From CAVVSQ01 sp963848825 (lineage in GTDB: Bacteria; Planctomycetota; Planctomycetia; Gemmatales; Gemmataceae), in contig CAWKFA010000014.1 in assembly GCA_963848825.1 (NCBI GenBank), forward strand, positions 248,001 through 312,000: 64,000 nt of DNA. The letters run 5' to 3'. How positions within the stretch are numbered: the first letter of the stretch is position 1; every line of letters starts with the position of its first letter. The translations under genes and the position numbers were made by a program. The notes below the pieces were generated by a model. That model saw only the letters and a program-made list of their open reading frames with translations. It did no database searches and was not told where the DNA came from. Below, piece after piece: positions 11,553 through 21,041 of the stretch.

Positions 11553-11645
11553 CAAAGATTCCTTCCCGTGTTCAACATCCATAACGCCTGAGGCCTGTCC
11601 GTTTACTGGGTGATGGGGGGTGGGACTCGCAGCGGCGCCAAATGC

Positions 11646-11831
11646 TTATTCCGGGAATTGCATGGGCCACCACCGTGGCGCCAGCGATTGAATATCAAAT
11701 GGTTCATGCTCATCGAAGATATGGGAGGGCTCTGGCGTCTCCGTTTCAACGCCAAGACGATCGAAAGGAGGCGTCGTGCGGATAACCAATCCAGAATCGA
11801 AGGTGGCTCTGGCTTCAACGTAGTGAATCAT
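11646..11831 (-). CDS. Small hypothetical protein (61 aa)
   Basis: A short frame starting MIHYVEARATFDSGLVIRTT with AAGGA about nine bases upstream of the ATG, ending in PRWWPMQFPE. It sits between the GH1-RmlD fusion and the GH1-like gene, in the same orientation. The composition (Pro/Glu/Phe-rich, no membrane segment) does not match any family I recognise. Support is the ribosome binding site and the spacing; the frame continues upstream only because of the frameshift in the preceding gene. Confidence 0.5.
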   Translation of the reverse strand: MIHYVEARATFDSGLVIRTTPPFDRLGVETETPEPSHIFDEHEPFDIQSLAPRWWPMQFPE

Positions 11832-11949
11832 AGGAAGGGTCCTTTCTGAAGCTAAATTCCAAAGATAAATGCAAAATTGGTGCCATACTTTCGAGTATTT
11901 TTTTATATGCGTGCGTTGGCACGTGTCGCCTGCGGTTTCATGAGATTTC

Positions 11950-14224
11950 TCAAATTCCGACACGATTAAAGGCGCTTTCATTGGCATGTACGTAGCGCTC
12001 GAGCGCATGGTCAAGCTTCGGAAGGGAAACGCCGCGCTCGCTTCTAAGCACGCTATAAGCCGGCCGCGCACACCAAGGCAAAATTCGCGGGCGCTGCAGC
12101 GCCGCACACCTGCGGTGTCTAGCCGCATCATGCTTGCTACCCGGCGGGTGAGCTTTAGCAACGTAACCGCGCCGGTGGTGGACGCATGCCAGACCCCGGC
12201 TTCTCCATCAAGCAGAAGGTCCAGAGCCGCGTCCACGAAATCCGGAACATAAGTGGGTGAAAAAACGATGTCATCAGGCGCGGGAACAGAGCCGCCGCGC
12301 GCCAGGGTGCGCAGGGCAGATGTGAGGAAATTGCGGTTGTCCCATGGCCCGAAAAGCGCGCCCGCGCGCAAGATGAGCGCGGACGGCAACACCTCCAGGA
12401 CCTGCCTTTCCGCGTCCGCCTTGCTCAACCCATAAACGCTCAATGGATTGACCGGGTCGCTTTCTCGATAAGGGCTTTTTTGCCGGCCGTCGAAGACCAG
12501 GTCCGATGAAAACGTGAGCAGTTTTATGCCCAGTGCGCCGCATTGATACGCGAGCGTTTTGGGTCCTTCGGTGTTGTCCCTATAACAGAGATCCGGCTCG
12601 CGCTCAGCGTCGTCGATGTCGCTGTAGCCGGCGGCGTTGACCACGGCCCAGGGCTGTAATTGACGCAAGACGGCTGCCACCGAGTGGGCACTGGCAATGT
12701 CCATTTCGTCCCGAGTCATTACCTGAAAAGAAATTGCCCGCGCCCGGCAACTGCGCGCACGCTTGCGCCAAGGTGCCGTTGCCACCCGTGATAAGCAGAG
12801 GACGCTGCTGGTCCGGTTGCCCGGGTTCTTCCCAGTGCCAGCGGACCTCGGCATCCCTTTTTACGTGCGGCCCATGGAAGAGGATTCGTTCCGGGCGATG
12901 CCACCAACCTGGGGAAGCCAACACAGGATGAGACGGTGTTGCCCCACGCGCAAGCTCTCGTACCACAGCGGCCAGCGCGGTCGCGCGGCGCAGGCGCCCG
13001 CACATCAAAAATGCCCGGTTCATAATGGCCGGACCAACATGTCAAAAGGCTGTCCCAATCATAGGCGCCGAGCAGGGACCAGGCGGTCACGGCCACGACC
13101 TCAACACCAAGCTTACGCTGCTGCTGGGCCGCGACCCAGACCTCCACGAGCCAGCGCATCTGTTCCTCGCGAGTGCAGCCAAGGTGGGCCTCTGTTATGG
13201 CCAGGGGCAAGCGGTACCTTGCCCACGCCTCGCTGATGAGGTGGCCTGGTCCCATAAGGCCTTCCGGACGAACGCGGACTGCTTCCACGTCAGCATAGCA
13301 GTCACGACCATTCGTGCCGTGGAGGCCTGTGGGGTAATGTTCCAAACGGTCGTCGAGAAAGCGCTCGCTCGTCACGTAATAGTTGGCGCCGATCACTTCA
13401 GGAGGGCATTGGTTGTCAAGAAACCAGAGCAGTTCCCTTTCCGGAATCCCCGCATATTCAATGAGGAAGCTCCACAGGGCGTGCCGGGTGTCAACCCGTC
13501 CGCAAAGGAGATCCCACGTCAGCCAGCGGCGCTCGTTTTCGAAATCCGCCTGATAGGTGAGGCGCGGCGTGCTATAGACCTTGCCCAGGTCTTCTGTCTG
13601 GATGAGCCTGGCCGTTGAATTGACCGCCCGGATGGCCCGCATGGCCAGCACGATCGCGCGGCATTGATTGATAAGTGCCTGGGCAAAGGCATGGACATTG
13701 GTGGCGTGCGGATACCATTTTCCGTAAAAGCCGCTGAAGCGCGCCGTCGTCAACGGTTCATTCACCGGTGTGTAGTCTTCTACCCAGGGGAAACGCCGGG
13801 CGACCGCGCCGGCGTACGCCGCCAGGGCCGGCGCGAACGAGGGATCAACAAGGCTGGTGTCCTTTGGCCCGCTGCCATGGTGGACCAGGCCGACAATGGG
13901 ACGAATTCCCAGGTTTCGCAGACGGTCCAGACGCTCGTCGCCCCAGCGCCAGTCGTAGGCCCCCTTGATAGACAACTGCGACCGCTCCCAGAGTACCGGG
14001 TAGCGCAGCGTCGCCACGCCCAGCTGGGCAAACAGGTCCAGATCGGCGAGGCGGCCAGCGTGGCCGTTGGCTTCGAGTTGATCGAAGTAGGCATCGCCAA
14101 CGCGATTGACCGTGCATTCCACACCGCCCCAAATCTCCAGGCATTCTTGCCGGGGAGATCCAGGCGCGGCGTCTACCTGGGTTCGGGCACGCTGAGCGGG
14201 CGTAATGTCGCTGTGGTTTTCCAT
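11950..14224 (-). CDS. GH1-like domain fused to RmlD-type sugar nucleotide reductase, frameshifted
   Basis: About 755 residues after joining frames. The N-terminal 400 residues are a GH1-like barrel (LDLFAQLGVATLRYPVLWE, acid/base VEDYTPVNEPL, nucleophile PLAITEAHLG). The C-terminal 300 residues are an RmlD/dTDP-4-dehydrorhamnose-reductase-like Rossmann domain: nucleotide-binding LLITGGNGTLAQA, active-site tract TFSSDLVFDG followed by YGLSKADAE (Tyr-x3-Lys), and end VSLPKLDHALERYV. Start ATG 14224 (MENHSDITPAQ) has AAGGA seven bases upstream and lies 14 bases after the previous stop. Frame breaks lie near 13000, 12750 and 12090; restoring the last gives the stop at 11950 rather than 11646. 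Fusions of this kind occur beside UGM-like flavoproteins in other bacteria, to my knowledge. The RmlD part is expected to reduce a 4-keto nucleotide sugar; the barrel's reaction is unknown. Confidence 0.85.
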
Positions 14225-14237
14225 GGCGCATCCTTGA

Positions 14238-15872
14238 TTAAGCCAATTGCAGCCGAGCCACCCGCTCCTGTTGTAGTTGCCGCACGCGCTCGGCGGCTTT
14301 CTTACCGGCCATAAAAGCATGGTCGGAATTGTAATATTCCCACTCGCTATACCGGCCCGAGAGAAGAATATCTTGCGCGGCCAGCCAGTTGCGAATGGTG
14401 GCCACGTTTGCCGGCCGGGCGTGATCGTAAACGACGTAAGCGTGTGGCAAATCGCACTGGACCGCGGTCAAAATTGGGTCCTCCGGCGTGAAAAAGCCAA
14501 CCTTGTGGCAATCCTCTATGCAGCGCTGGATCAGTGCATCCCCGTCACAGGGCAGCGGCTTGTGTTCGGAGTAGGTAATTTCGCAAGTAAGACCGAAGCC
14601 GCCTGGCGGGTTGCAATGCGGACTGGCGTTGCCTTGTACGAAGATGCGGTGGAAAACCGTGTCTTCGGGAAAATAAATCCAGTGCTTTTCCGTCAGGCGC
14701 TCACGACCTACGCCAATGTGGACACATCGGACCGAGACATGACGAAGACCCCTGGCCGCGGCACGCACTTCTTCGGGAGCCTCGTCGCCCATCGTGCGGA
14801 TGAGGACTGGCAGCGGCATGGTGCTGACCAGGACGTCATAAGGTATCTCGCTGCCGTCGCCCAGCGTTACCACTTTTCGCGACGGCGAGACGGATTTGAC
14901 GCGAGTTCCCAGGCGCAGATCGGACGTAAGCAGCGGCACGAAGGCGTCCATGAGGGCCTGGAAGCCGCCATGTAACGGATAGCCGAAACGAGCGTTGGGT
15001 CCCATGGGTTTTGGGACGGGCTGAAGTGCGCCGTCGATCATCTCGCCCAGGTCGGGCATGGGCACCCTGCCACCGAGCCAGCTTGTTTCCATGTCGGTAA
15101 GAGGAACGGCCCATAACTTACGGTTGTAGGGGATGGCAAAATGCTTGGCGATGCCCGCGCCCCAGACCTTGTAAATAAACTCCTCAAAGTTGCGCGGAGC
15201 GGCCCCGGCGTTGGCCGTGCCGTTCGTCGCCCCGGAGCCATTCATGAGCGCCAGCCGCGCGGTACTCTCCATCACCCCGTCGGCGCAACAGTCTTTCACC
15301 GCGCTCGGCTTGCAGCCTTGGCCGTTAGTTGCATGTTTGGCCTTGCCATTGGCTTTGCCGTTGGCCGGGCTGGCGCCGTTCAAATGGCCATTGGCGCCGG
15401 GACGCGTCGCATGACCGTTCCGCTGGGCGGGTTCTGCCGCTGGCGGCGCACTCGATGCCTTCGTGGGTCCAAAACGTGCTTCGATGGCCCCCAGCAGGCA
15501 TTCCTTGATCACTTCGGCCGGCAGACCGTAAAGCGCACCCTGGAAGGGGTAGCGCGTATACGTTTTTTTGCTCCAGATCCAGGCCTCGCGGTCTTGCCAG
15601 TGGACATTGTCGCCAAGCAACTTTTTGTAAAGCTCTTGCACATAGGGCTCATTGGAAAACATGATGTGCCCGGCATAATCGAAAGTGAAACCTCGCGACT
15701 GCATCGAGCGGCACCACCCCCCTACCCTGTCGTTCTGTTCCAGCAGGACGGCATCTTTGCCAAGGTGATAAGCCGCGCTGAGCCCCGTCGGTCCGGCGCC
15801 GATAATGACCACCGGCTTCGTTTCCCCAGATCCCGAGGCGGACCCGTCTTGAGCCAGGTCGCGATGCGCCAT
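14238..15872 (-). CDS. UDP-galactopyranose-mutase-like FAD oxidoreductase
   Basis: 544 residues. The N-terminal dinucleotide-binding fold VVIIGAGPTGLSAAYHL (residues about 21-37) with an acidic end of beta-2 and GGWCRS is typical of amine-oxidase/UGM-like flavoproteins; FDYAGHIMF and YNRKLWAVPLTDM resemble UDP-galactopyranose mutases and their relatives. The C-terminus contains a second FAD-contact region (GRYSEWEYYNSDHAFMAGKKAAE). Residues about 138-233 form a low-complexity insert rich in Asn, Gly, Ala and Lys (NGHLNGASPANGKANGKAKH) not expected in the family. Start 15872 is the first Met before the Rossmann motif. It is tightly packed with the glycosyltransferase upstream and the GH1-RmlD fusion downstream. 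A sugar-nucleotide isomerase or oxidoreductase for surface glycan synthesis is the likely role; the exact substrate is unknown. Confidence 0.85.
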   Translation of the reverse strand: MAHRDLAQDGSASGSGETKPVVIIGAGPTGLSAAYHLGKDAVLLEQNDRVGGWCRSMQSRGFTFDYAGHIMFSNEPYVQELYKKLLGDNVHWQDREAWIWSKKTYTRYPFQGALYGLPAEVIKECLLGAIEARFGPTKASSAPPAAEPAQRNGHATRPGANGHLNGASPANGKANGKAKHATNGQGCKPSAVKDCCADGVMESTARLALMNGSGATNGTANAGAAPRNFEEFIYKVWGAGIAKHFAIPYNRKLWAVPLTDMETSWLGGRVPMPDLGEMIDGALQPVPKPMGPNARFGYPLHGGFQALMDAFVPLLTSDLRLGTRVKSVSPSRKVVTLGDGSEIPYDVLVSTMPLPVLIRTMGDEAPEEVRAAARGLRHVSVRCVHIGVGRERLTEKHWIYFPEDTVFHRIFVQGNASPHCNPPGGFGLTCEITYSEHKPLPCDGDALIQRCIEDCHKVGFFTPEDPILTAVQCDLPHAYVVYDHARPANVATIRNWLAAQDILLSGRYSEWEYYNSDHAFMAGKKAAERVRQLQQERVARLQLA

Positions 15873-15889
15873 TCCTGGTGGCTACGGAA

Positions 15890-17041
15890 AATCGCGTAGT
15901 GCCATTCCTTTGAGGACTCGTCTTTTTTTCGCTAACAATTTGCTCGATGAGGGCCGACATCTGTTTGGCGGTCGTATCCCAGGAAGTGTTATTCAATACC
16001 CCGCGCATTTTCTCGACCCGCGTCGCGCGTTCCATCGCCCCCATGCTCAAAGCGCTTTCACACGATGCCAGAAATGCCTGCGGATTGTCGCCAAGCAACA
16101 CAATGTCGCCATACGGCTCGGCGACATCGGCAATCGGAGTACTGACGATCATGCGCTCGGCCGCCATGTACTCCAGGGTTTTGGTCGGGCTTATAAAGCG
16201 CGTGGCATCGTTAATGGCAAACGGCAAGAGGCACACATCCCAGCCGGCGATGAAGGACGGTAATTCGGCATAACTTTGCTGGCCGAAGTAATGAACGTTT
16301 TGCCGGCGCGGCAAAGTTTTAGGATCGATCTTGACTACCGGGCCGACCATGGAAAATTGCCATTCAGGCCGCGCCTGGGAAAGGTAGTCGAGCAAGTTAA
16401 TGTCAAAGCGTTCGTCAATAACTCCAAAGAAGCCAAGACGGGGGCGAGGCAAACTCGCCTGGGCCGCGGCCTCCTTCGCCGCGGAATTGGCCTGAGCAAA
16501 GTGCCTGGCGTCGACGCTGCTCGGAAAACAATGAACGTTGGGGTGGCGATGTTTCTTGGCGTGATAGAGACTTGGCCCGCCCGTGAATACCAGGTCCGCT
16601 TTCCGCAGCAAGGCCGCTTCGCGCTCAAGCAGTTCCGGCGGTGCGTGCATGAACGCCGACAACTCATCCATGCAATCGTAAACCGTGGCCAAAGGGTTTG
16701 AGCCCTTCAGCGATCGGTAAGGCAAGCGGCGAATAAAACCACAGGACGAAGTCCTCTATGCCCTCTTCTTCAAGGAGTTGGCGGGTGAGTGAAGTTAGCG
16801 CCGGCATCTGCTCCGCGTGAAAGCCGATTCTGGGGGAGGCGGTGTGTGGCCGACAGACCATCAAATTTGGTCGCGGCGATTCCCGCTCCCAGTGATTGCG
16901 CCCGGACTCATCATGCACCGGCTCTTCGATAAATAAAACAGGTCGCTCTTCCGCGAGGCGCGAGAGCAAATGTTGCGGGCGTTGATAAACGAAGTTCCAG
17001 CGGAGGTGGGAAAATACAACCAAGGCGATAGGGGAGTTCAT
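15890..17041 (-). CDS. Glycosyltransferase (GT-B, family 1/4-like), frameshifted
   Basis: About 380 residues. It begins MNSPIALVVFSHLRWNFVYQ followed by RPQHLLSRLA, a signature of a GT-B group that often sits beside UGM-like proteins. It continues with TVYDCMDELSAF, an acceptor/donor interface LVFTGGPSLYHAKK, PRLGFFGVIDERFD, and the donor-site end LLPFAINDATRFISPTKTLEYMA with PIADVAEPYGD. A single-base break near 16715 splits the gene. The end is uncertain: an A7 run near 15932 may shift the frame, which would place the stop about 15890, just before the flavoprotein gene; without the shift the frame reads on into it. First gene of the minus-strand run. Cytoplasmic sugar transfer onto a lipid or polymer is expected. 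Confidence 0.85.
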
Positions 17042-17402
17042 GGGGTATCCTCATGTTACGTTGGACAAATCTTATCTCCGTCGAAAAAGCTGTATAGCAA
17101 AGCGCATGCCAGTAATTGAAGACAGGGCCGCGACCGGATTTTGAAGTCGTGCCAACCCGCATTCGATTTCTTTTTAGCTATTGCCAAGGGAGATCGAACT
17201 GCGCAGTTCGGGCGAAATGCGCGTCGCAAAAATCTCGCGGTTTGCACGTCGATTCGCGTCAGAGTTATCGCCATCGCTTCGTCGCCAAACTGGTTAGCCG
17301 ACAGCGCCTGGCGCGGCATTTAAATTGCGTTTTTGTGTGATGTGCCAGCATTAACCGAAACGGATGTTCGGGCGGCCCTATCAATGACGAGCGAATCAGC
17401 GC
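17042..17402. promoter_or_regulatory. Divergent intergenic region, 361 bp
   Basis: Lies between the divergently transcribed glycosyltransferase run and the AlkB-like gene, so it must hold promoters for both, but I could not pick out convincing -35/-10 boxes. Short frames here (for example 17141-17323) have no ribosome binding site or recognisable product. Confidence 0.35.
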
Positions 17403-17975
17403 ATGAGCGAATTATTTCCTATCGAAGTTCACCCAGAGGACGTTCCGGCAATCGCCGGGCTGTCCTACGTTCAAGAATATGTTTCGCCAGCCGAGGAGAT
17501 CAAACTGGTCGAAGCCATCGACCGCGGGCCATGGGATACATCCTGGCAGCGCCGCCGGCAACCGTTCGGCGCGAGTTACGGAAGTAAGAACCTCGATAGA
17601 CCGATTCCGGCCTGGGGTCGCCGCCTGGCAGCGCGGCTGCTGGACGAAAAACGGACGGATATGCCATTCGATCAGATGCTGGTCAACGAGTACCTTTCCG
17701 GCCAAGGGATCGCCTTGCATACCGACTACCAACCCTTCGACCGCACGGTGGTGTCCTTGAGTTTGCTGGCGCCATGCGTGATGGACTTCCGGCACATTTC
17801 GACAGGTCGGCAGGAGAAGCTACTGCTCGAGGCTCGTAGTCTGCTTATCCTGACGGATGAAGCACGCTACGATTGGGAACATGGGATCGCCTCGCGGAAG
17901 AGGGACAACTGGCACGGGTTCCCAATCCTGCGAAAACGACGTTTGTCGATTACGTTTCGGACGAAACGCAAGTAA
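17403..17975 (+). CDS. AlkB-like 2-oxoglutarate/Fe(II) dioxygenase
   Basis: 190 residues, close to the family's ~200. Fe(II) ligands are visible as HTDY (HxD motif, about residue 106) and the distal His in WEHGI, followed by the 2-oxoglutarate-binding arginine tract RRLSITFRTKRK. QMLVNEYLSGQGIALHTDY matches the AlkB substrate-side strand. AlkB proteins oxidatively remove alkyl groups from DNA or RNA bases; some relatives act on proteins, and sequence alone does not decide. It stands alone, divergent from the glycan run and convergent with a Crp/Fnr gene. Confidence 0.88.
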   Translation: MSELFPIEVHPEDVPAIAGLSYVQEYVSPAEEIKLVEAIDRGPWDTSWQRRRQPFGASYGSKNLDRPIPAWGRRLAARLLDEKRTDMPFDQMLVNEYLSGQGIALHTDYQPFDRTVVSLSLLAPCVMDFRHISTGRQEKLLLEARSLLILTDEARYDWEHGIASRKRDNWHGFPILRKRRLSITFRTKRK

Positions 17976-18049
17976 TTCGCAACAGCTAATCGTCGAAGAA
18001 TGTCGGAGCCAAGGTCTCGGTCTGATACTGTATTAGCCACTACCATTGC

Positions 18050-18781
18050 TCAAACATTCTCCTCAGGCCCACCCAGTAAACGGTCGAACTCTTCACGCAC
18101 GCTCTTATAACATTCACACGCGCTGGCTTCCAGCCCCTGCCGATCAAGTACGGAAATTTTCCCACGTCGGTAACGGATCAACCCGGCGTCTTGGAGCGGC
18201 TTGAGAACATCTGTTACGCTGACGCGGCGAACCCCGAGCATGTGAGACAGAAACTCATGCGTCAGAGGAAACTCATCGCCTTCCACACGGTCATGAGTCA
18301 TCAGCACCCAGCGGCAGCAACGCCGCTGTACGGTGTGTAGGCCGTTACACGCCACCGCCTGCGATATTTGGTGGTGGAAGGCCGTCTGGTAACGGGCGAT
18401 TACCCGGCGCAGAGGACTGGCCCGGCTCGTTTCGGCTTGAAAATCGGTCGCAGCCATGCGTTGGGCCATGCCGCCTACCTGCACGATCATCCTGTTCGGC
18501 GATTCTTCACCGCCGAAGAGTGCGGTCAGACCCACCATGCCTTCGTTCCCGATCGTGGCAACCTCGATGGAGCTTCCGCTCTCCATGACAGTGACCGCGG
18601 AAATGACGCCGTGCGTGGGAAAGTGAACGTGGTGAATGATAGATCGAGGTTCGTTGAGAACTTTTTTAAAATCCAGCGACACCTCGCGCAAGAGCGGAAG
18701 AAGGTGCTGGTATTCTTGCGGCGACAAGCGGGCAAGCAGTCGGTTGCCGCTCTGCGCAGAAATGGTTTGAGATTTTGGCAT
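18050..18781 (-). CDS. Crp/Fnr-family transcriptional regulator
   Basis: About 243 residues. The N-terminal two thirds form a cyclic-nucleotide-binding-like beta-roll (HFPTHGVISAVTVMESGSSIEVATIG). The C-terminal winged helix has FPLTHEFLSHMLGVRRVSVTDVLKPLQDAGLIRYRRGKI. There is no Cys cluster like that of Fnr. The upstream ATG at 18790 overlaps the Shine-Dalgarno; the ATG at 18781 (MPKSQTISAQ) sits nine bases after GGAAGG and is preferred. The gene faces away from the hybrid histidine kinase. This subgroup with its hydrophobic beta-roll is common in Gemmatales and rhizobia and often lacks a known ligand. Confidence 0.9.
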   Translation of the reverse strand: MPKSQTISAQSGNRLLARLSPQEYQHLLPLLREVSLDFKKVLNEPRSIIHHVHFPTHGVISAVTVMESGSSIEVATIGNEGMVGLTALFGGEESPNRMIVQVGGMAQRMAATDFQAETSRASPLRRVIARYQTAFHHQISQAVACNGLHTVQRRCCRWVLMTHDRVEGDEFPLTHEFLSHMLGVRRVSVTDVLKPLQDAGLIRYRRGKISVLDRQGLEASACECYKSVREEFDRLLGGPEENV

Positions 18782-19223
18782 CGGTGCCATCCTTCCTGCT
18801 CTTGGTCAGAAAAGATCACCGATGGCACCGGCAGGGTATTCCCGATGGAATCGCCGGCATTCGAGGGTAACGATTCTCTAAAAAAGAGAAAACACTGCGA
18901 AAAAATGCTGTCCTGAACAAGCAGACCGGAAAGGCAGCGAGGCGTCATGGACGATTCGCACGAAGAGGTCTGCACGGCCCTCGACGATTCGAATTCTATC
19001 AGACCAGCGGATAATCGACCAGTGCGATTTGACTCGACGTCCCACTCGATCCAGGGAAAAAAGCTCGGGTGATGCCTGCTACATGGCAAACTCTGCCGTT
19101 GGTGCGGTATCGGACAGAAGGCAAAGCCACGATGCCGACAATTAATTAACAAAGAGAGTTCAATTTGCCGCCAACATCGTCATATTGAATAGCTGGCTTT
19201 CAATGCAAAGAAGCGCAACACTG
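18782..19223. promoter_or_regulatory. Divergent intergenic region, about 440 bp
   Basis: Separates the minus-strand Crp/Fnr gene from the plus-strand hybrid kinase. GGAAGG (minus strand, about 18790-18796) serves the Crp/Fnr start. No conserved frame is visible; the long minus frame 18526-19152 is mostly a shadow. Promoters must lie here but I cannot place them. Confidence 0.3.
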
Positions 19224-20778
19224 ATGACTGAGCAGGCACACGTCCAACCTGAAGAATGGTTTCACCTCCTTATGGAAAACGTGAAGGATTACGCCATCGT
19301 GATTCTTGACACGGAGGGGCTCGTCACCGGCTGGAACGCCGGCGCGGAACGCTTGCTGGGCTACCAGGAAGCCGAAATCGTTGGCACGCATTTTTCCTGT
19401 TTCTTCACGCCTGAGGACATCCAGGGCGACATTCCCGCGCTGGAATTGAAAATGGCGTGCGAGCAAGGAACCGCGGGCGGCGACCGCTGGCATGTGCGTA
19501 AAGGCGGCGCTCGCTTTTGGGCCAGCGATAGCGTGGCGCCCTTACGCGATGGCGTCCTCCGGGGTTACGCCAAGGTCCTGCGTGACCTCTCCGAGCAAAA
19601 GCTGGCGCAGGACGCCTTGCGCGAGTCCGAGCAGCGCCATCGCAAAATGGCCGAAGAATTGGCAGGGATGAACCAGCGGAAGGATAAGTTCCTGGCGATG
19701 CTCAGCCACGAACTGCGAAACCCACTCGCCCCCGTCCTCACCGCCTTGCAAATCATGCGGCAGGATCAGTCCGACAACCCGCTGCAGGCGCAGGCTCGAA
19801 ACATCGTCGAACGGCAAGTCCGGCAACTTGCGCAGTCTGGTAGACGACCTCCTCGAGGTTTCCCGCCTTACCGCGGGCAAGATAAAACTTCGCAAGGAGC
19901 GGGTGGAGTTGCGTGTCATTGTGGAACATGCGATGGAAACGTCACGCCCCCTGATCGATGCCCGGAGGCACCGTCTAACTCCGTTAATCCCCGATAAGCC
20001 AATCTGGCTGTATGCCGATCCGGCGCGAGTGGAACAGATCGTCGTGAACCTGCTCACCAACGCGGCCAAATATACACCCGAAGGAGGCGAAATCTCCCTG
20101 ACCCTCCATCAGGAGGAGAATCAAGCGGTGGTGCGGGTGCGCGATACGGGCATCGGCATCACTCCGGAACTGCTGCCCCGCATCTTCGACCTGTTCACGC
20201 AGGCCGATCAAGCTCTCGACCGTTCGCAGGGGGGGTTGGGGGTTGGCCTGGCCCTGGTCAAAGCTCTTGTCGAGATGCACAATGGCCGCGTGCAAGCCCG
20301 GAGCGCCGGCCTGGATCAAGGAAGTGAATTCATCGTTGGCTTACCCTTGCAGGTGGTTTCTGAAACAGAACAACCGCCTGCGTCCACGCCGATAGCATCA
20401 TGCCAGGAGGGTTTGCGTGTCCTGGTGGTCGATGACAACATGGACGCCGCCGACAGTTTGGCGGTTCTGTTGCGACTGGCGAGACACGAAGTGTGGGTCG
20501 CTTACTCAGGTCCAGGAGCAATTGAAGCAGCGCTGAATCGCCAACCTCACGTCATCCTGCTGGACATCGGCTTGCCCGGGCTGAACGGTTATCAAGTGGC
20601 ACAACGCTTGCGTGAGCATCCGCAAACGCGGAACGCAGTCGTGATCGCCATGACCGGATACGGCCAGGAGGCCGACAAGCAGGAAGCGAAGGACGCGGGG
20701 TTTGATTACCATTTGGTCAAGCCCGTTGATCCCACGCAGCTAAAGGATCTGTTGGCGTTGTTGGTCGATGGGAGTTGA
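19224..20778 (+). CDS. PAS-HisKA-HATPase-REC hybrid histidine kinase, frameshifted
   Basis: About 518 residues when joined. Order: PAS (residues about 10-130, VKDYAIVILDTEGLVTGWNA), HisKA with phospho-His in FLAMLSHELRNPL, HATPase with N box VNLLTNAAKYTPEGG and G boxes DTGIGI and GGLGVGLALVK, and a C-terminal receiver with VVDDNMDAADS and phospho-Asp in ILLDIGLPGLNG. A one-base insertion near 19826 separates the kinase N-terminus from the DDLLEVSR continuation. Start ATG 19224 (MTEQAHVQPEE) has AAGAAG ten bases upstream; ATG 19203 and TTG 19185 are alternatives. There are no membrane segments, so it is a cytosolic sensor. The stop overlaps the Shine-Dalgarno of the BON gene. Confidence 0.9.
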
Positions 20779-20780
20779 GT

Positions 20781-21038
20781 GTGATAAATCGAGAAATAGT
20801 TTCGCAGGATTTGTGCAACAGGATGAACACCGAAAACGCTACACCCGTGGAATTGGCCACGCAATCCTTGCGCAACAACGCGCACCTGGCTCGGAGGGAC
20901 ATCGTTTGCGAGTTCCTGGCAGGCGCACTGGTCTTGCGCGGTCGTGTTCCGACCTATTACCTCAAGCAGATCGCACAACACGCAGTGGGCCATCTGGACG
21001 GGGTAGAACGCATCGACAATCAAATTGAAGTGGTGTGA
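20781..21038 (+). CDS. BON-domain protein
   Basis: About 85 residues. Start GTG 20781 has GGGAG six bases upstream, and it lies two bases after the kinase stop, which implies translational coupling. The C-terminal half TYYLKQIAQHAVGHLDGVER fits the BON fold (bacterial OsmY and nodulation), a small alpha-beta module that binds membranes or other proteins. There is no signal peptide, so it is probably cytoplasmic, unlike OsmY. Its coupling to a PAS kinase suggests a shared stress role, which is inference. Confidence 0.65.
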   Translation: MINREIVSQDLCNRMNTENATPVELATQSLRNNAHLARRDIVCEFLAGALVLRGRVPTYYLKQIAQHAVGHLDGVERIDNQIEVV

Positions 21039-21041
21039 TGA

